36,371 nucleotides of DNA from Thalassospira xianhensis MCCC 1A02616 (GTDB lineage Bacteria > Pseudomonadota > Alphaproteobacteria > Rhodospirillales > Thalassospiraceae). The first letter of the stretch is position 1. Each line of letters opens with the position of its first letter. Made by a program: the position numbers and the translations under genes. The notes beneath the pieces were generated by a model. The model was not told the origin of the DNA and made no database searches. It saw only the letters and a list, made by a program, of their open reading frames with translations. Shown piece by piece: positions 1 to 8,303 of this stretch. The DNA lies in NCBI RefSeq assembly GCF_003326475.1, contig NZ_JPWA01000042.1:1-36371 (forward strand), read 5' to 3'.

Positions 1-18
1 TGTCAGTTTGTAGGACAT
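1..18 (-). CDS. 5' end of a gene cut by the left window edge
   Basis: Only the first six codons (Met-Ser-Tyr-Lys-Leu-Thr) are inside the window. The ATG (minus strand, 18 to 16) is preceded by a strong AAGGAGG ribosome binding site at 25-31, so a real start is likely. It lies 33 bases downstream of the DHDPS-family gene on the same strand and is probably co-transcribed with it. In an aldonate pathway the next enzyme would be a 2-oxoglutarate semialdehyde dehydrogenase or a similar enzyme. That is inference; nothing in six residues proves it. Confidence 0.6.
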
Positions 19-51
19 TGGTGCCTCCTTTGCGCTGGGATATTCCGGCGC

Positions 52-963
52 TTATTTCACAAGTTTGTTTTCGCGCATGAAGCCGACAAGCTTTTCATGC
101 TGCGCAGGCGTCAGTGGCCAGGCTGACGGCGGACGCGTCGGACCGCAATCATTGTCCAGAAGCTGCAACGCGGATTTAACCCCGGTCACGTTGGTACCGT
201 TCATTTCTTCGGCACGTACATCTTCAAACGCCCGCATTTCCGAAATCAGTTTGCGTGCGGTTTCGTAATCGCCGCCCTCAAGGGCCGCATGGATCGCCAT
301 CGAGCGTTCCGGCCACACATTGATCAGACCCGACGTAAAGCCTCGCGCGCCCACCGCATAGAAGGTCGGCGCCCAGACTTCGGCAAGCCCACCAACCCAG
401 ACGATATCAGGATCGCAGGCTGAAATCGCCTCGGCCAGCTTCATCGGATTTGGCGTCGCCCATTTGACACCGGCAACACCTTCAACAGCACATAGGTCGG
501 CAATCGCCTTGGTGCCAATCGTATCGTTGCGAAGATACAGCATCATCGGCAAACCATCCGATGCATCGGCAATGCGTTTAAGATAGTCGACAACACCGCG
601 CGGTGCGACAAAGGGATCTGGCGGCTGATGGATCATAAGCGCCTCGGCACCGGCCTCTGCCGATGCCTTTGCCAGCGCAACCGCATCACGAATGCCACGC
701 CCGACACCTGCCAGCATCGGCGCACGACCATCCAGCATTTCGGCAACCGATTTGGCCATCGTAATGGCCTCGTCCGTGGTCAGGGCATAAAATTCGCCGG
801 TATTGCCATTTACCACCGGGAAATGAACCCCTGCGGCCAGCGCACGGTCAATGATCGGGGAGAGCTTTTTCGGCGCGACATCGCCGTTTTCATCATAAGG
901 CGTCACAAGAATGCCGGAAATCCCCGACAACACGCCACGCAAATCGGCTTTGGAAAGTGCCAT
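52..963 (-). CDS. DHDPS/NAL-family lyase or dehydratase (2-keto-3-deoxy sugar acid type)
   Basis: The 303-residue protein has the full length of the dihydrodipicolinate synthase/N-acetylneuraminate lyase family of TIM-barrel class I aldolases. The Schiff-base lysine is K167 (motif GVKW), Y143 matches the family catalytic tyrosine (MLYLRN), and TGEF at 55-58 is the carboxylate-binding turn. The gene follows the IlvD-type dehydratase with a 78-base gap, same strand. That pairing is typical of aldonate pathways in which the second enzyme is a 2-keto-3-deoxy-acid dehydratase (as AraD of Azospirillum) or aldolase. A biosynthetic DapA role is unlikely in this context. The exact substrate cannot be read from the sequence. 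The start at 963 has only a weak ribosome binding site. Confidence 0.85.
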   Translation of the reverse strand: MALSKADLRGVLSGISGILVTPYDENGDVAPKKLSPIIDRALAAGVHFPVVNGNTGEFYALTTDEAITMAKSVAEMLDGRAPMLAGVGRGIRDAVALAKASAEAGAEALMIHQPPDPFVAPRGVVDYLKRIADASDGLPMMLYLRNDTIGTKAIADLCAVEGVAGVKWATPNPMKLAEAISACDPDIVWVGGLAEVWAPTFYAVGARGFTSGLINVWPERSMAIHAALEGGDYETARKLISEMRAFEDVRAEEMNGTNVTGVKSALQLLDNDCGPTRPPSAWPLTPAQHEKLVGFMRENKLVK

Positions 964-1041
964 TGGTCAAAGTCCCTGAATTCTGTTGGAGGTGGCGCGA
1001 TGGGTGCGCCACCTGTTTGTCATCAGTCGATTGCTACCGGA

Positions 1042-2787
1042 TCAGAAAATATCCGGTTCGCCCGCGGTTTTGCCAAAATCGGGCGACAGGAAATCGAAAT
1101 CGCAACCTTCGTTTGCCTGGGTGACGTGCTTGCCAAACATCCAGCCATACCCGCGCTGATAACGATCCTCGGGCTTTTGCCATGCCGCACGACGACGTTC
1201 GAGTTCGCCTTCATCCACCAGCATGTCCAGACGACGGTTATCAAGATCAAGCTTAACGATGTCGCCGGTTTTCAAAAGTGCCAGCGGCCCACCGATATAG
1301 CTTTCCGGTGCAACATGAAGCACACAGGCCCCGTAAGACGTGCCTGACATGCGGGCATCCGAAATGCGCAGCATATCGCGATGCCCCTGCTTTATCAGCG
1401 CCTTGGGAATTGGCAGCATCCCCCACTCGGGGAAACCTGGCCCGCCAAGCGGCCCGGCATTGCGCAGAACCATCACATGGTCGGGCGTGATATCGAGATT
1501 TTCATCATCAACCGCTTTTTTCATTTCCGGATAGCTGTCAAACACCAAGGCAGGGCCCTGATGATTGCGGAACCGTTCATCACAGGCGGCCGGCTTGATC
1601 ACCGCCCCGTCCGGGCACAGATTGCCACGCAGAACCGCAAGCGATCCTTCGTGATAGACCGGGTTGGACAACGGACGAATGACATCGTCGTTATAGACAG
1701 TCGCGCCCTCAAGCGTTTCGCCAAGCGTCTTGCCGGTCACAGTCGTAACGCTTGTATCAAGCTTGTCGCCAAGTTCCGCCATAAGCGCGCGCAAACCACC
1801 GGCATAGAAGAAATCTTCCATAAGGTAATCACCCTTGCCCGACGGGCGGATATTGGCAATCAGCGGCGTGGTACGACCAAGTGCGTCAAGGTCATCAAGA
1901 TCAAGTTTGATGCTGGCCCGGCGCGCCATCGCCAGAAGATGTACCACCGCATTGGTCGAACAGCCGGTTGCCATCGCAACCACCGCAGAGTTGCGAACAG
2001 ATGCCGGGGTAACGATTTTTTCAGGCGTCAAATCTTCCCAGACCATATCGACGATGCGACGGCCGCACTGGGTCGACATGCGGATATGACCGGCATCCGG
2101 TGCCGGGATCGACGATGCCCCCGGAAGGCAAAGCCCCATGGCTTCGGCAATCGCGGTCATGGTCGACGCGGTGCCCATGGTCATGCAGTGGCCATAGGAA
2201 CGTGCAATGCCGCCTTCGACCCCAACCCATTCTTCGTCACTGATGTTACCGGCACGTCGTTCATCCCAGTATTTCCACGCATCCGACCCTGAACCCAGGA
2301 TTTTACCGGCATAGTTCCCGCGCAGCATCGGACCGGCCGGAAGATAGATCATCGGGACACCAGCCGAAATCGCACCCATGACAAGGCCCGGCGTGGTTTT
2401 ATCGCAACCGCCCATCAGAACCACACCATCCAGCGGGTGGGAACGGATCAGTTCTTCCGTCTCCATCGCCAGCAGGTTCCGATACAGCATCGATGTCGGT
2501 TTGGTAAAAGATTCATCAACCGAAATGGCAGGAAGTTCGACTGGGAAACCACCAGCCTGAAGCACGCCTTTTTTGACGTCACCGGAACGCTCGCGAAAAT
2601 GCGCATGGCACGGGTTCAATTCCGACCAGGTGTTGAGAATCCCGATAACCGGGCGGCCCGTCCAGTCTTCCGGATCAAGCCCCATCTGCATCAGACGCGA
2701 ACGATGACCGAACGAACGCAAATCGTCGGGCGCAAACCAGCGCGCACTTCTGAGATCTTCGGCAGATTTTTTTTGTTTTTCGGACAT
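1042..2787 (-). CDS. IlvD/Edd-family sugar-acid (aldonate) dehydratase
   Basis: A 581-residue member of the dihydroxy-acid/6-phosphogluconate dehydratase family. It resembles the L-arabinonate/D-xylonate dehydratase branch, which forms 2-keto-3-deoxy acids using a [2Fe-2S] cluster and Mg. The three expected cluster cysteines are visible: C60 (NPC), C128 (GGCDKTTPG) and C201 (HCMTMGTAS). The C-terminal part has ISDARMSGTSYG, the family's conserved substrate-site motif. Start 2787 is supported by GGGAGGA eight bases upstream. The gene is divergent from the tctCBA transporter and shares with it an operator-promoter region (2788-3131). Likely substrates are L-arabinonate, D-xylonate, D-gluconate or a related acid; a role in branched-chain amino acid synthesis is unlikely because of the context. 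Confidence 0.92.
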   Translation of the reverse strand: MSEKQKKSAEDLRSARWFAPDDLRSFGHRSRLMQMGLDPEDWTGRPVIGILNTWSELNPCHAHFRERSGDVKKGVLQAGGFPVELPAISVDESFTKPTSMLYRNLLAMETEELIRSHPLDGVVLMGGCDKTTPGLVMGAISAGVPMIYLPAGPMLRGNYAGKILGSGSDAWKYWDERRAGNISDEEWVGVEGGIARSYGHCMTMGTASTMTAIAEAMGLCLPGASSIPAPDAGHIRMSTQCGRRIVDMVWEDLTPEKIVTPASVRNSAVVAMATGCSTNAVVHLLAMARRASIKLDLDDLDALGRTTPLIANIRPSGKGDYLMEDFFYAGGLRALMAELGDKLDTSVTTVTGKTLGETLEGATVYNDDVIRPLSNPVYHEGSLAVLRGNLCPDGAVIKPAACDERFRNHQGPALVFDSYPEMKKAVDDENLDITPDHVMVLRNAGPLGGPGFPEWGMLPIPKALIKQGHRDMLRISDARMSGTSYGACVLHVAPESYIGGPLALLKTGDIVKLDLDNRRLDMLVDEGELERRRAAWQKPEDRYQRGYGWMFGKHVTQANEGCDFDFLSPDFGKTAGEPDIF

Positions 2788-2870
2788 GGCGTTCCTCCCG
2801 TGTATCCACCCGCCGGTTGACTATGCACATGCAGAACCGACAGGACAATGCGATTTCCTCTATGAATTTA

Positions 2871-2884
2871 TGTATGCGCATACA
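2871..2884. promoter_or_regulatory. LacI-type operator O1 (perfect palindrome)
   Basis: TGTATGCGCATACA is a perfect 14-base palindrome with CG at its centre, the hallmark of LacI-family operators, where the hinge-helix leucine opens the central CpG. The flank TATGAATT before it also recurs at the second site. Probable ligand: the LacI-family protein encoded at 6429-7469. Confidence 0.65.
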
Positions 2885-2899
2885 CAGATTCGTTGTCAA
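2871..2899 (-). promoter_or_regulatory. Predicted sigma-70 promoter of the dehydratase operon
   Basis: On the minus strand a perfect -35 TTGACA (2899 to 2894) is followed after 17 bases by CATACA (2876 to 2871), a weak -10. The operator at 2871-2884 covers the -10 and part of the spacer, the position expected for repression by blocking RNA polymerase. Confidence 0.5.
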
Positions 2900-2958
2900 G
2901 TTATCTTACAGGTATTTTCTCACCTGAAGCACAGAGAAAAAGACCAAAGATTCCGGCA

Positions 2959-2987
2959 TTGACAGAAGCTAAATCGACTTGTATGAA
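2959..2987 (+). promoter_or_regulatory. Predicted sigma-70 promoter of tctCBA
   Basis: TTGACA at 2959-2964, a 17-base spacer and TATGAA at 2982-2987 give a good sigma-70 promoter. Transcription would start near 2994, inside operator O2, so a bound repressor would sit directly on the start point. Confidence 0.6.
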
Positions 2988-2991
2988 ATTA

Positions 2992-3005
2992 TGTATGCGC
3001 TTTCA
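2992..3005. promoter_or_regulatory. LacI-type operator O2 (imperfect)
   Basis: TGTATGCGCTTTCA has the same left half as O1 and a central CG, with five of seven bases matching in the right half. The 19 bases from TATGAA to GCGC match the corresponding stretch at O1 except at one position. The centres of the two sites are 121 bases apart, which would allow looping by a tetrameric repressor. Confidence 0.6.
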
Positions 3006-3131
3006 TATCGCCTGAAAATTTACAGGCGCCAATAACAAGAACAAGCAAAGCGTTGCCCTCGGGAACCACACCGACCGGGCTACTACGGGCAAGGAGCCCT
3101 CGATCAGGAACGTGTCATTCGGGAGGAAACA

Positions 3132-4178
3132 ATGACCGGACTTTTCAAAACCCTCGCAACCGCAGCCGGTTTGGCTGCCATGGTTGCAACACCGATTCTC
3201 GCCAGCGCGTCGGAACTGCCAGGCAATGTCCGCATGGTAATCGGTTCCAAATCGACCGGTGGGGACACCTATCAGAACAGCGCAATCATCGCCGAAGCGC
3301 TTTCCAAAAAACTTGACATCAATGTCAAGGTTGACGCGGTCGGTGCCAGCGAGGCTTTCAAGGCGCTGGAACGTGATAGCCGCGGAACCACCATCATGAT
3401 TTTCCATGATCAGTCCTATCTTGCGCATCTGTATGGCGTTCGCGGATATGACGATATCTTTGAAAACTTCAAAGTCGGCCCGACCGTCGCAATCAATCCG
3501 GGCAATGCGTATCTCGTTGCTAAAAATTCGCCACTGCAATCCATGGAAGACGTGATTGCCGCTGCCGCTGCCGGACAGCGCGTGCGCGTTGCAATTCAGG
3601 CTGGTGGTGTTTCGGAAATCGGTTTCTCGGCACTTAAGAACGCCGTGAAAATCCAGCATCCGGGCGCCGAAGAAAACATCGTGCCGGTCAATACCGGTTC
3701 GCAGGCCGATAAAAACCAGCTGCTGTTTGATGGTCAGGCTGACGTAATCAATGGCTCGGTACAGGCCAATGAACAGTTCACCCAGCTTCCGGAAGACGAC
3801 CAGAAAGCCATGCGCTTCATCTGGCTGACCGCGCGCGAGGAGACCATCGCACAGGCAAACCCGGAAGGCATGGGCGATACCACGCGTGACGAACTTCTGG
3901 CCTTCACCACCCCGAATGTCAGCGTCACCATGGATGGCGAAAAGGATTTCACCTTCGACAAGGAATTCTTCCTGCTGTTCAACAAAGACATGGATCCGGA
4001 ACAGATTGCCACGATCGACAAGGCACTGACCGAAATCTTTGCAGCGGGCGAAATTCAGGAAACCCAGAAGGCATCCTTCTTTATCCCGAACTTCAAGCCG
4101 TCGGCAGAAGCCACGGAATATCTGAAGGCAAAGCGTGAAGATTACCGTCACATCATCGACGCAATCGCCACGAACTAA
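3132..4178 (+). CDS. tctC: Tripartite tricarboxylate transporter, periplasmic binding protein
   Basis: A 348-residue substrate-binding protein of the TctC/Bug type, the periplasmic receptor of TTT secondary importers. Residues 1 to about 27 form a Sec signal peptide (hydrophobic run LATAAGLAAMVATPILA, cleavage near ASA-SE). The mature protein carries the family-like start (LPGNVRMVIGSKSTGGDTYQ) and a GSQADKNQLLFDGQADV stretch in the second lobe. The start is set by GGGAGGA six bases upstream. It is the first gene of tctC-tctB-tctA. The ligand is not readable from sequence; the neighbouring aldonate dehydratase suggests a sugar acid rather than citrate (inference). Confidence 0.9.
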   Translation: MTGLFKTLATAAGLAAMVATPILASASELPGNVRMVIGSKSTGGDTYQNSAIIAEALSKKLDINVKVDAVGASEAFKALERDSRGTTIMIFHDQSYLAHLYGVRGYDDIFENFKVGPTVAINPGNAYLVAKNSPLQSMEDVIAAAAAGQRVRVAIQAGGVSEIGFSALKNAVKIQHPGAEENIVPVNTGSQADKNQLLFDGQADVINGSVQANEQFTQLPEDDQKAMRFIWLTAREETIAQANPEGMGDTTRDELLAFTTPNVSVTMDGEKDFTFDKEFFLLFNKDMDPEQIATIDKALTEIFAAGEIQETQKASFFIPNFKPSAEATEYLKAKREDYRHIIDAIATN

Positions 4179-4321
4179 GACCAGCACCCGGCCCGGACAT
4201 TGCTTCGGGCCGGTTTCGCCTGCCCTGCCCGGCCAGAAACACCGAACCCGATCGGAATTTCGCATTTTGCCGCAGCTGTCCCAACATGGATGGAAAGACA
4301 GGCGAAATAAGGAGGCGTCCC

Positions 4322-4747
4322 ATGTCCCAAGACTCCCTGCTTGGTGTGTCGATCAATTTCGATACATCACACACCGTTTTCCCGACCATCATTGCCGTCA
4401 TCCTCGGCATCCTTTTTGTTGCCATCCTTGTGACGCGCGGCAAGACCATGCTGGCCGCAGTTGGCAATGGCCCCTGGTGGCCGGTTGGCATCGACCATAT
4501 GCGCTTCTTCGGAACGATTGCCGGAACCGTCGTTTATTTCCTGGCGATGCCCGCGGTTGGTGATCTGTTTCCCAATACCGGCCTTGGATTTTACCTGTGC
4601 TCGATCCCGTATCTCTTTGGCATGAGCGTGCTGTATCTGCATGAACGCGGTCGCAAACAGCTTTTGATCGCGGGATTGAATGCGATCATCGCGCCGAGCC
4701 TCGTCTGGTACATCCTGTCCGAACTTTTCAATATCTCGCTGCCATAG
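4322..4747 (+). CDS. tctB: Tripartite tricarboxylate transporter, small membrane subunit
   Basis: A 141-residue membrane protein with four hydrophobic segments (about residues 18-36, 58-76, 84-100 and 115-132), matching the TctB family in size and topology. It pairs with TctA in the inner membrane. Start 4322 (MSQDSLL) is chosen because AGGAGG lies seven bases upstream; the frame opens 12 codons earlier at 4286 but has no such signal there. The 143-base gap after tctC contains no gene. Confidence 0.85.
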   Translation: MSQDSLLGVSINFDTSHTVFPTIIAVILGILFVAILVTRGKTMLAAVGNGPWWPVGIDHMRFFGTIAGTVVYFLAMPAVGDLFPNTGLGFYLCSIPYLFGMSVLYLHERGRKQLLIAGLNAIIAPSLVWYILSELFNISLP

Positions 4748-4786
4748 GTCCTGAACCAAGGCGCGGATTGACCCAAGAGATTTATC

Positions 4787-6277
4787 ATGGATCTTATTTC
4801 CATCCTGACACCGCTGTTCTTTACGCTTGTTGCCGTTGGCACGGTGATCGGCATCATCTTTGGCGCGATCCCCGGCATGACAGCGACCATGGCGGTTGCG
4901 GTCTGTTTGCCCCTGACCTACTCGCTGGGGCTTGAAAACGGGCTGGCACTTTTGCTTGGCCTCTATGTCGGGGGGATTTCCGGCGGGCTTGTCCCGGCGA
5001 TCCTGCTCAACATCCCGGGCACGCCATCCTCGATCACGACAACGCTTGACGGTTATCCGATGACGATGGCCGGTGAAGGCGAAAATGCGCTTAAGATCGG
5101 CATCATCTCGTCGGTCATTGGCGGCCTAATCAGTCTTGCCGCACTTTATCTGTTTGCGCCGGCATTGGCTGATTTCGCGATCAAGTTTTCCTATATCGAA
5201 AAATTCCTGATCATCTTCTTCGCCCTTACCGTCATGGCCGCACTCAGCAGCAGCCTTCTGGTCGGCATTTTCAGCGGCGTTCTGGGCATCTTCATCAGCC
5301 TGATCGGGGCCTATGACATTTCACGAGGCGGCAACGGTGAATTGCGCCTCGTGCCGGAATTTCTTGAATATTACCTTGAAAGCGGCTTTTCACTTTTACC
5401 GGTTCTGATCGGCCTGTTTGGCCTGGCAACCATCCTGATTGAAGCCGAAAACGGCATGCCCGAAGGACAGGGACTTTCGGGTGTAAAAATCGCCAAGGGC
5501 AAACCGTTCAGATTGTCGGTTTTCAAGGGCCAGATCATCAACCTGATCCGCTCCTCAGGGATTGGCACCTTTGTGGGCATTCTACCTGGTGTTGGCGGCA
5601 GTGCCGCATCGATCCTTGCTTACAGTCAGGAAAAGAACTTTTCACGTCATCCCGAACGTTTTGGCAAGGGGGAACCGGCCGGTGTAATTGCATCGGAAAG
5701 CGCCAATAACGGCCTGACCGGCGGGGCACTGGTGCCGTTGCTATCACTTGGTATTCCGGGCGATTCAACCACCGCCATCCTGATCGGGGCCTTCACCCTT
5801 CAGGGCATTCAGGTCGGCCCACTGTTTATCGGCAACAATCCGGTGACGTGGGATGCAATGATCATCGCCATGCTGGCCGCCAACCTTGTCATGTTCCTCG
5901 TAATGATCTTTGCCATCCGCCATATCGCCAAGGTGGTATCGGTTCCGAAAAACATCCTGTTTCCGATCATCCTGATGATGTGCGTGGTGGGTGCCTATAC
6001 GATCAATTACGGGGTGATGTTCGATGTCTGGACGCTACTGATATTTGGGCTGTTTGGTTATCTGGCGCACAAGATCGGCCTTGAAATCGCACCCTTTATC
6101 ATCGGCTTCATTCTTGGCCCGTCAGCAGAAATCTATTTCGTCAAAAGCCTTGAGTCTTTTGGCACATTGTCGATCTTCTTTACCAAAAGCTGGATCGCGG
6201 TTCTGCTTTGGGTACTGATTGCCCTGTCGATCGGCTTTTCAATCATGGTATCGCGCAAAACCAAAAAAATGCGCTAA
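4787..6277 (+). CDS. tctA: Tripartite tricarboxylate transporter, large membrane subunit
   Basis: A 496-residue polytopic inner-membrane protein of the TctA family with about 11-12 hydrophobic segments. The two repeated family signatures are present: GAIPGMTATMAVA near residue 28 and GILPGVGGSAASILAY near 264. Also present are GTPSSITTTLDGYP and LSLGIPGDSTTAILIGAF. It forms the ion-coupled permease with TctB and receives substrate from TctC. It is the last transporter gene; a strong hairpin follows 12 bases after the stop, before the LacI regulator gene. Confidence 0.93.
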   Translation: MDLISILTPLFFTLVAVGTVIGIIFGAIPGMTATMAVAVCLPLTYSLGLENGLALLLGLYVGGISGGLVPAILLNIPGTPSSITTTLDGYPMTMAGEGENALKIGIISSVIGGLISLAALYLFAPALADFAIKFSYIEKFLIIFFALTVMAALSSSLLVGIFSGVLGIFISLIGAYDISRGGNGELRLVPEFLEYYLESGFSLLPVLIGLFGLATILIEAENGMPEGQGLSGVKIAKGKPFRLSVFKGQIINLIRSSGIGTFVGILPGVGGSAASILAYSQEKNFSRHPERFGKGEPAGVIASESANNGLTGGALVPLLSLGIPGDSTTAILIGAFTLQGIQVGPLFIGNNPVTWDAMIIAMLAANLVMFLVMIFAIRHIAKVVSVPKNILFPIILMMCVVGAYTINYGVMFDVWTLLIFGLFGYLAHKIGLEIAPFIIGFILGPSAEIYFVKSLESFGTLSIFFTKSWIAVLLWVLIALSIGFSIMVSRKTKKMR

Positions 6278-6288
6278 CCACCGGCACA

Positions 6289-6317
6289 GCCGTCTGTCGC
6301 CTGTGGTGACGGACGGC
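6289..6317 (+). terminator. Strong hairpin after tctA, no T tract
   Basis: Arms 6289-6301 and 6305-6317 form 13 base pairs, two of them G-U, around a three-base loop. No run of T follows, so it may stop transcription weakly, or mark a 3' end protected from decay and lower expression of the downstream regulator. Confidence 0.5.
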
Positions 6318-6428
6318 CCGCTTGCCCCCGATGAATGGCTTATGTAATGTTTGAATTCAGGGGTCACCCGATCCCGAACCGACATCCGGAATGATCCGTA
6401 ACGGATTGACCTGTCACGAGAAACCGAT

Positions 6429-7469
6429 TTGCTAAGTGTACCGAAACATAATGACGTCCTGAAAAATGGCGATCTGAAAACCGGCACGGTTACCATGGAA
6501 ACCGTGGGACGGCTGGCCGGTGTTTCGCAGGTCACAGTTTCGCGTGCCTTGAATGATCCCAAAAAGGTCTCGGCAAACACGCTTAAACGCATTCAGGATG
6601 CGATTGAGCTGACCGGCTATGTTCCCAACATGGTTGCCGGTGCTCTGGCATCGAAACGCAGCCAGTTGATCGCGGCCCTTGTGCCATCGATCACCAATGT
6701 CATCTATTCCGACCTGATGCAGAATTTCATCGACGTCATTCGCGGGTCGGGCTACCACGTTCTAATGGCGGAAACCGGCTTCTCACAGGAAGAAGAACAG
6801 GCTGTTCTATCCACGATGCTCAGCCGTCGCCCGGATGGCATTCTTCTGACCGGCATCCACCATTCAGCAGGCTGCAAACGCATGTTGCTGGGGGCTGGCA
6901 TCCCGGTCGTCGAAGTCTGGGACACAACCGAATCCCCGATTGATGTTTGCATCGGCTTTTCCCATATTCGGGCTGGCGAAGAGATGGCGCAATTCGCGTT
7001 TGAACGCGGCTATCGCAATGCTATCGCGGTATCGGCGGGCGATGAACGCGCCCTTCGCCGCAAGGATGCATTTTGTGCACGCTTTGCAAAACTGACCGGC
7101 ACAAGACCGGATGCAATCTGCTTTGAAAGCGGTGCAACCATCGAACGGGGCCGTAACGGGCTGGCCCGTGCAATTGACAGCGGATTTCGCAATGGTCTGG
7201 TCATGTGCAGTTCGGATCTTCTGGCGCACGGGGTTCTGATCGAGGCACAGTCACGCAGCATATCCGTCCCCGGCGATATTGCCGTGATGGGCTTTGGTAA
7301 TCAGGATTTTTCGGCCTTCACTCTTCCGGCCCTGACCACGGTCGATATCAATCGCAAACATCTGGGGGCCCAAGCCGCCGAGGCACTGGTCGCACGGATC
7401 GGCAATCAGGAACTGCCCGAAAAATGCATTGATGTCGGTTTCCAGATCATCCCGCGCGCTTCCGCCTGA
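6429..7469 (+). CDS. LacI-family transcriptional repressor, GntR/IdnR-like
   Basis: A 346-residue LacI-family regulator. The N-terminal helix-turn-helix is METVGRLAGVSQVTVSRALND, followed by the hinge helix with its leucine (AGALASKRSQL), then a periplasmic-binding-protein-like effector domain. The stretch IPVVEVWDT...DVCIGF closely resembles the matching part of E. coli GntR and IdnR, which sense gluconate or idonate, so an aldonate effector is likely. It lies downstream of tctA on the same strand and probably acts on the two operators at 2871 and 2992. The start is uncertain: TTG at 6429 gives a normal N-terminus but has no clear ribosome binding site; ATG at 6495 would clip the first strand before the HTH. 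Confidence 0.9.
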   Translation: MLSVPKHNDVLKNGDLKTGTVTMETVGRLAGVSQVTVSRALNDPKKVSANTLKRIQDAIELTGYVPNMVAGALASKRSQLIAALVPSITNVIYSDLMQNFIDVIRGSGYHVLMAETGFSQEEEQAVLSTMLSRRPDGILLTGIHHSAGCKRMLLGAGIPVVEVWDTTESPIDVCIGFSHIRAGEEMAQFAFERGYRNAIAVSAGDERALRRKDAFCARFAKLTGTRPDAICFESGATIERGRNGLARAIDSGFRNGLVMCSSDLLAHGVLIEAQSRSISVPGDIAVMGFGNQDFSAFTLPALTTVDINRKHLGAQAAEALVARIGNQELPEKCIDVGFQIIPRASA

Positions 7470-7490
7470 TCCGGCTTTACACAATCGGGT

Positions 7491-8303
7491 TCAGGCAAAA
7501 CGCCGGAACAATCCGCGCCGTTCACGGCAAATCATCGTCAATCCCGCCTGCCGTGCCAGATTGACCGCGGTTAATGTCGGCCCCGAAAGGGTTACAAGCC
7601 CGCCCACCCCGCATTGCACGGTTTTGGTGACGATTTCATAAGAACAGCGGCTGGTCATCAGGATAAACCCACCCGTTTTATCAAGGCCTTCACGCGCCAC
7701 TGCCCCAAGAACCTTGTCCAGCGCATTATGGCGCCCGATATCCTCGCGCACGATGCGAATGGCGCCGGTCGCATCAACAAAGGCACTGGCATGCAAAAGC
7801 CCGCCACCTTCGCGGTTACGTGTCTGCTGATCGGGAAGTGCATCAATGGCGCGCAATACAACGTCCTGCGGCATGTTCGACGGCACAACGGTGCCGATCT
7901 TGTCCATCGCCACCGCATCAAGCGATTGCACCCCGCAAAGCCCGCATCCCGAACGCCCTTCAAGGGTACGCTGGCGTACTTCTAGCCGGTCAAGGATGTC
8001 TTCATCCAGATCGGCCTCAATCACATATCCCTGCAGGGTTTTGCGTACATCACGCAGATTGATCTGGCCCACATGGTCAGCTATGCCTTCGGACAAGGCA
8101 AATCCGATCATGAAATCTTCAAGATCGTGGGGTGATACCATCATCACGGCATGGGATTTACCGTTGAATGTCAGGGCAGCCGGAATTTCCGGCTGCAGAA
8201 TAATCGGCGCATCATTACCGCCATCGCCGCGCACAACGGCACGCGCCGGGTCATGGTCACGACCATCAATGATGCGGTTTGCTGATGTCATTTCTGTCGT
8301 CAC
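7491..8303 (-). CDS. fdhD: Formate dehydrogenase accessory sulfurtransferase FdhD
   Basis: A 270-residue FdhD protein. FdhD carries sulfur from a cysteine desulfurase to the molybdenum cofactor so that formate dehydrogenase becomes active. The CxxC pair that carries the persulfide is C120/C123 (GRSGCGLCGVQ). GFALSEGI near 67 and the C-terminal TLSGPTLTAVNLA are also family motifs. The start is a GTG at 8303 overlapping the stop of fdsD (GTGA), implying coupled translation; an ATG at 8291 is an alternative. It converges on the LacI gene with only 21 bases between, where no terminator is evident. Confidence 0.93.
   Translation of the reverse strand: MTTEMTSANRIIDGRDHDPARAVVRGDGGNDAPIILQPEIPAALTFNGKSHAVMMVSPHDLEDFMIGFALSEGIADHVGQINLRDVRKTLQGYVIEADLDEDILDRLEVRQRTLEGRSGCGLCGVQSLDAVAMDKIGTVVPSNMPQDVVLRAIDALPDQQTRNREGGGLLHASAFVDATGAIRIVREDIGRHNALDKVLGAVAREGLDKTGGFILMTSRCSYEIVTKTVQCGVGGLVTLSGPTLTAVNLARQAGLTMICRERRGLFRRFA

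Larger units (their letters stand above)
2788..3131. promoter_or_regulatory. Divergent operator-promoter region, dehydratase and tctCBA
   Basis: This 344-base gap holds no gene. It contains a promoter for each direction and two similar palindromic sites, listed separately. The tctC side has a predicted leader of about 138 bases ending in a strong GGGAGGA ribosome binding site. The dehydratase side has a leader of roughly 80 bases. Confidence 0.75.

Noticed and set aside
1381..2292. 303-codon plus-strand frame opposite the dehydratase
   Set aside because: Antisense to a gene with all three iron-sulfur cysteines and conserved motifs. No ribosome binding site or domain.
1042..2787. Branched-chain amino acid enzyme IlvD
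   Set aside because: Family resemblance exists, but the pairing with a NAL-family enzyme, a TTT importer and a GntR-like regulator fits the sugar-acid branch better.
3003..4265. 420-codon minus-strand open frame opposite tctC
   Set aside because: It is the antisense shadow of tctC, whose signal peptide, ribosome binding site and family motifs are clear. The shadow has no domain and many Cys/Arg/Gly runs typical of antisense frames.
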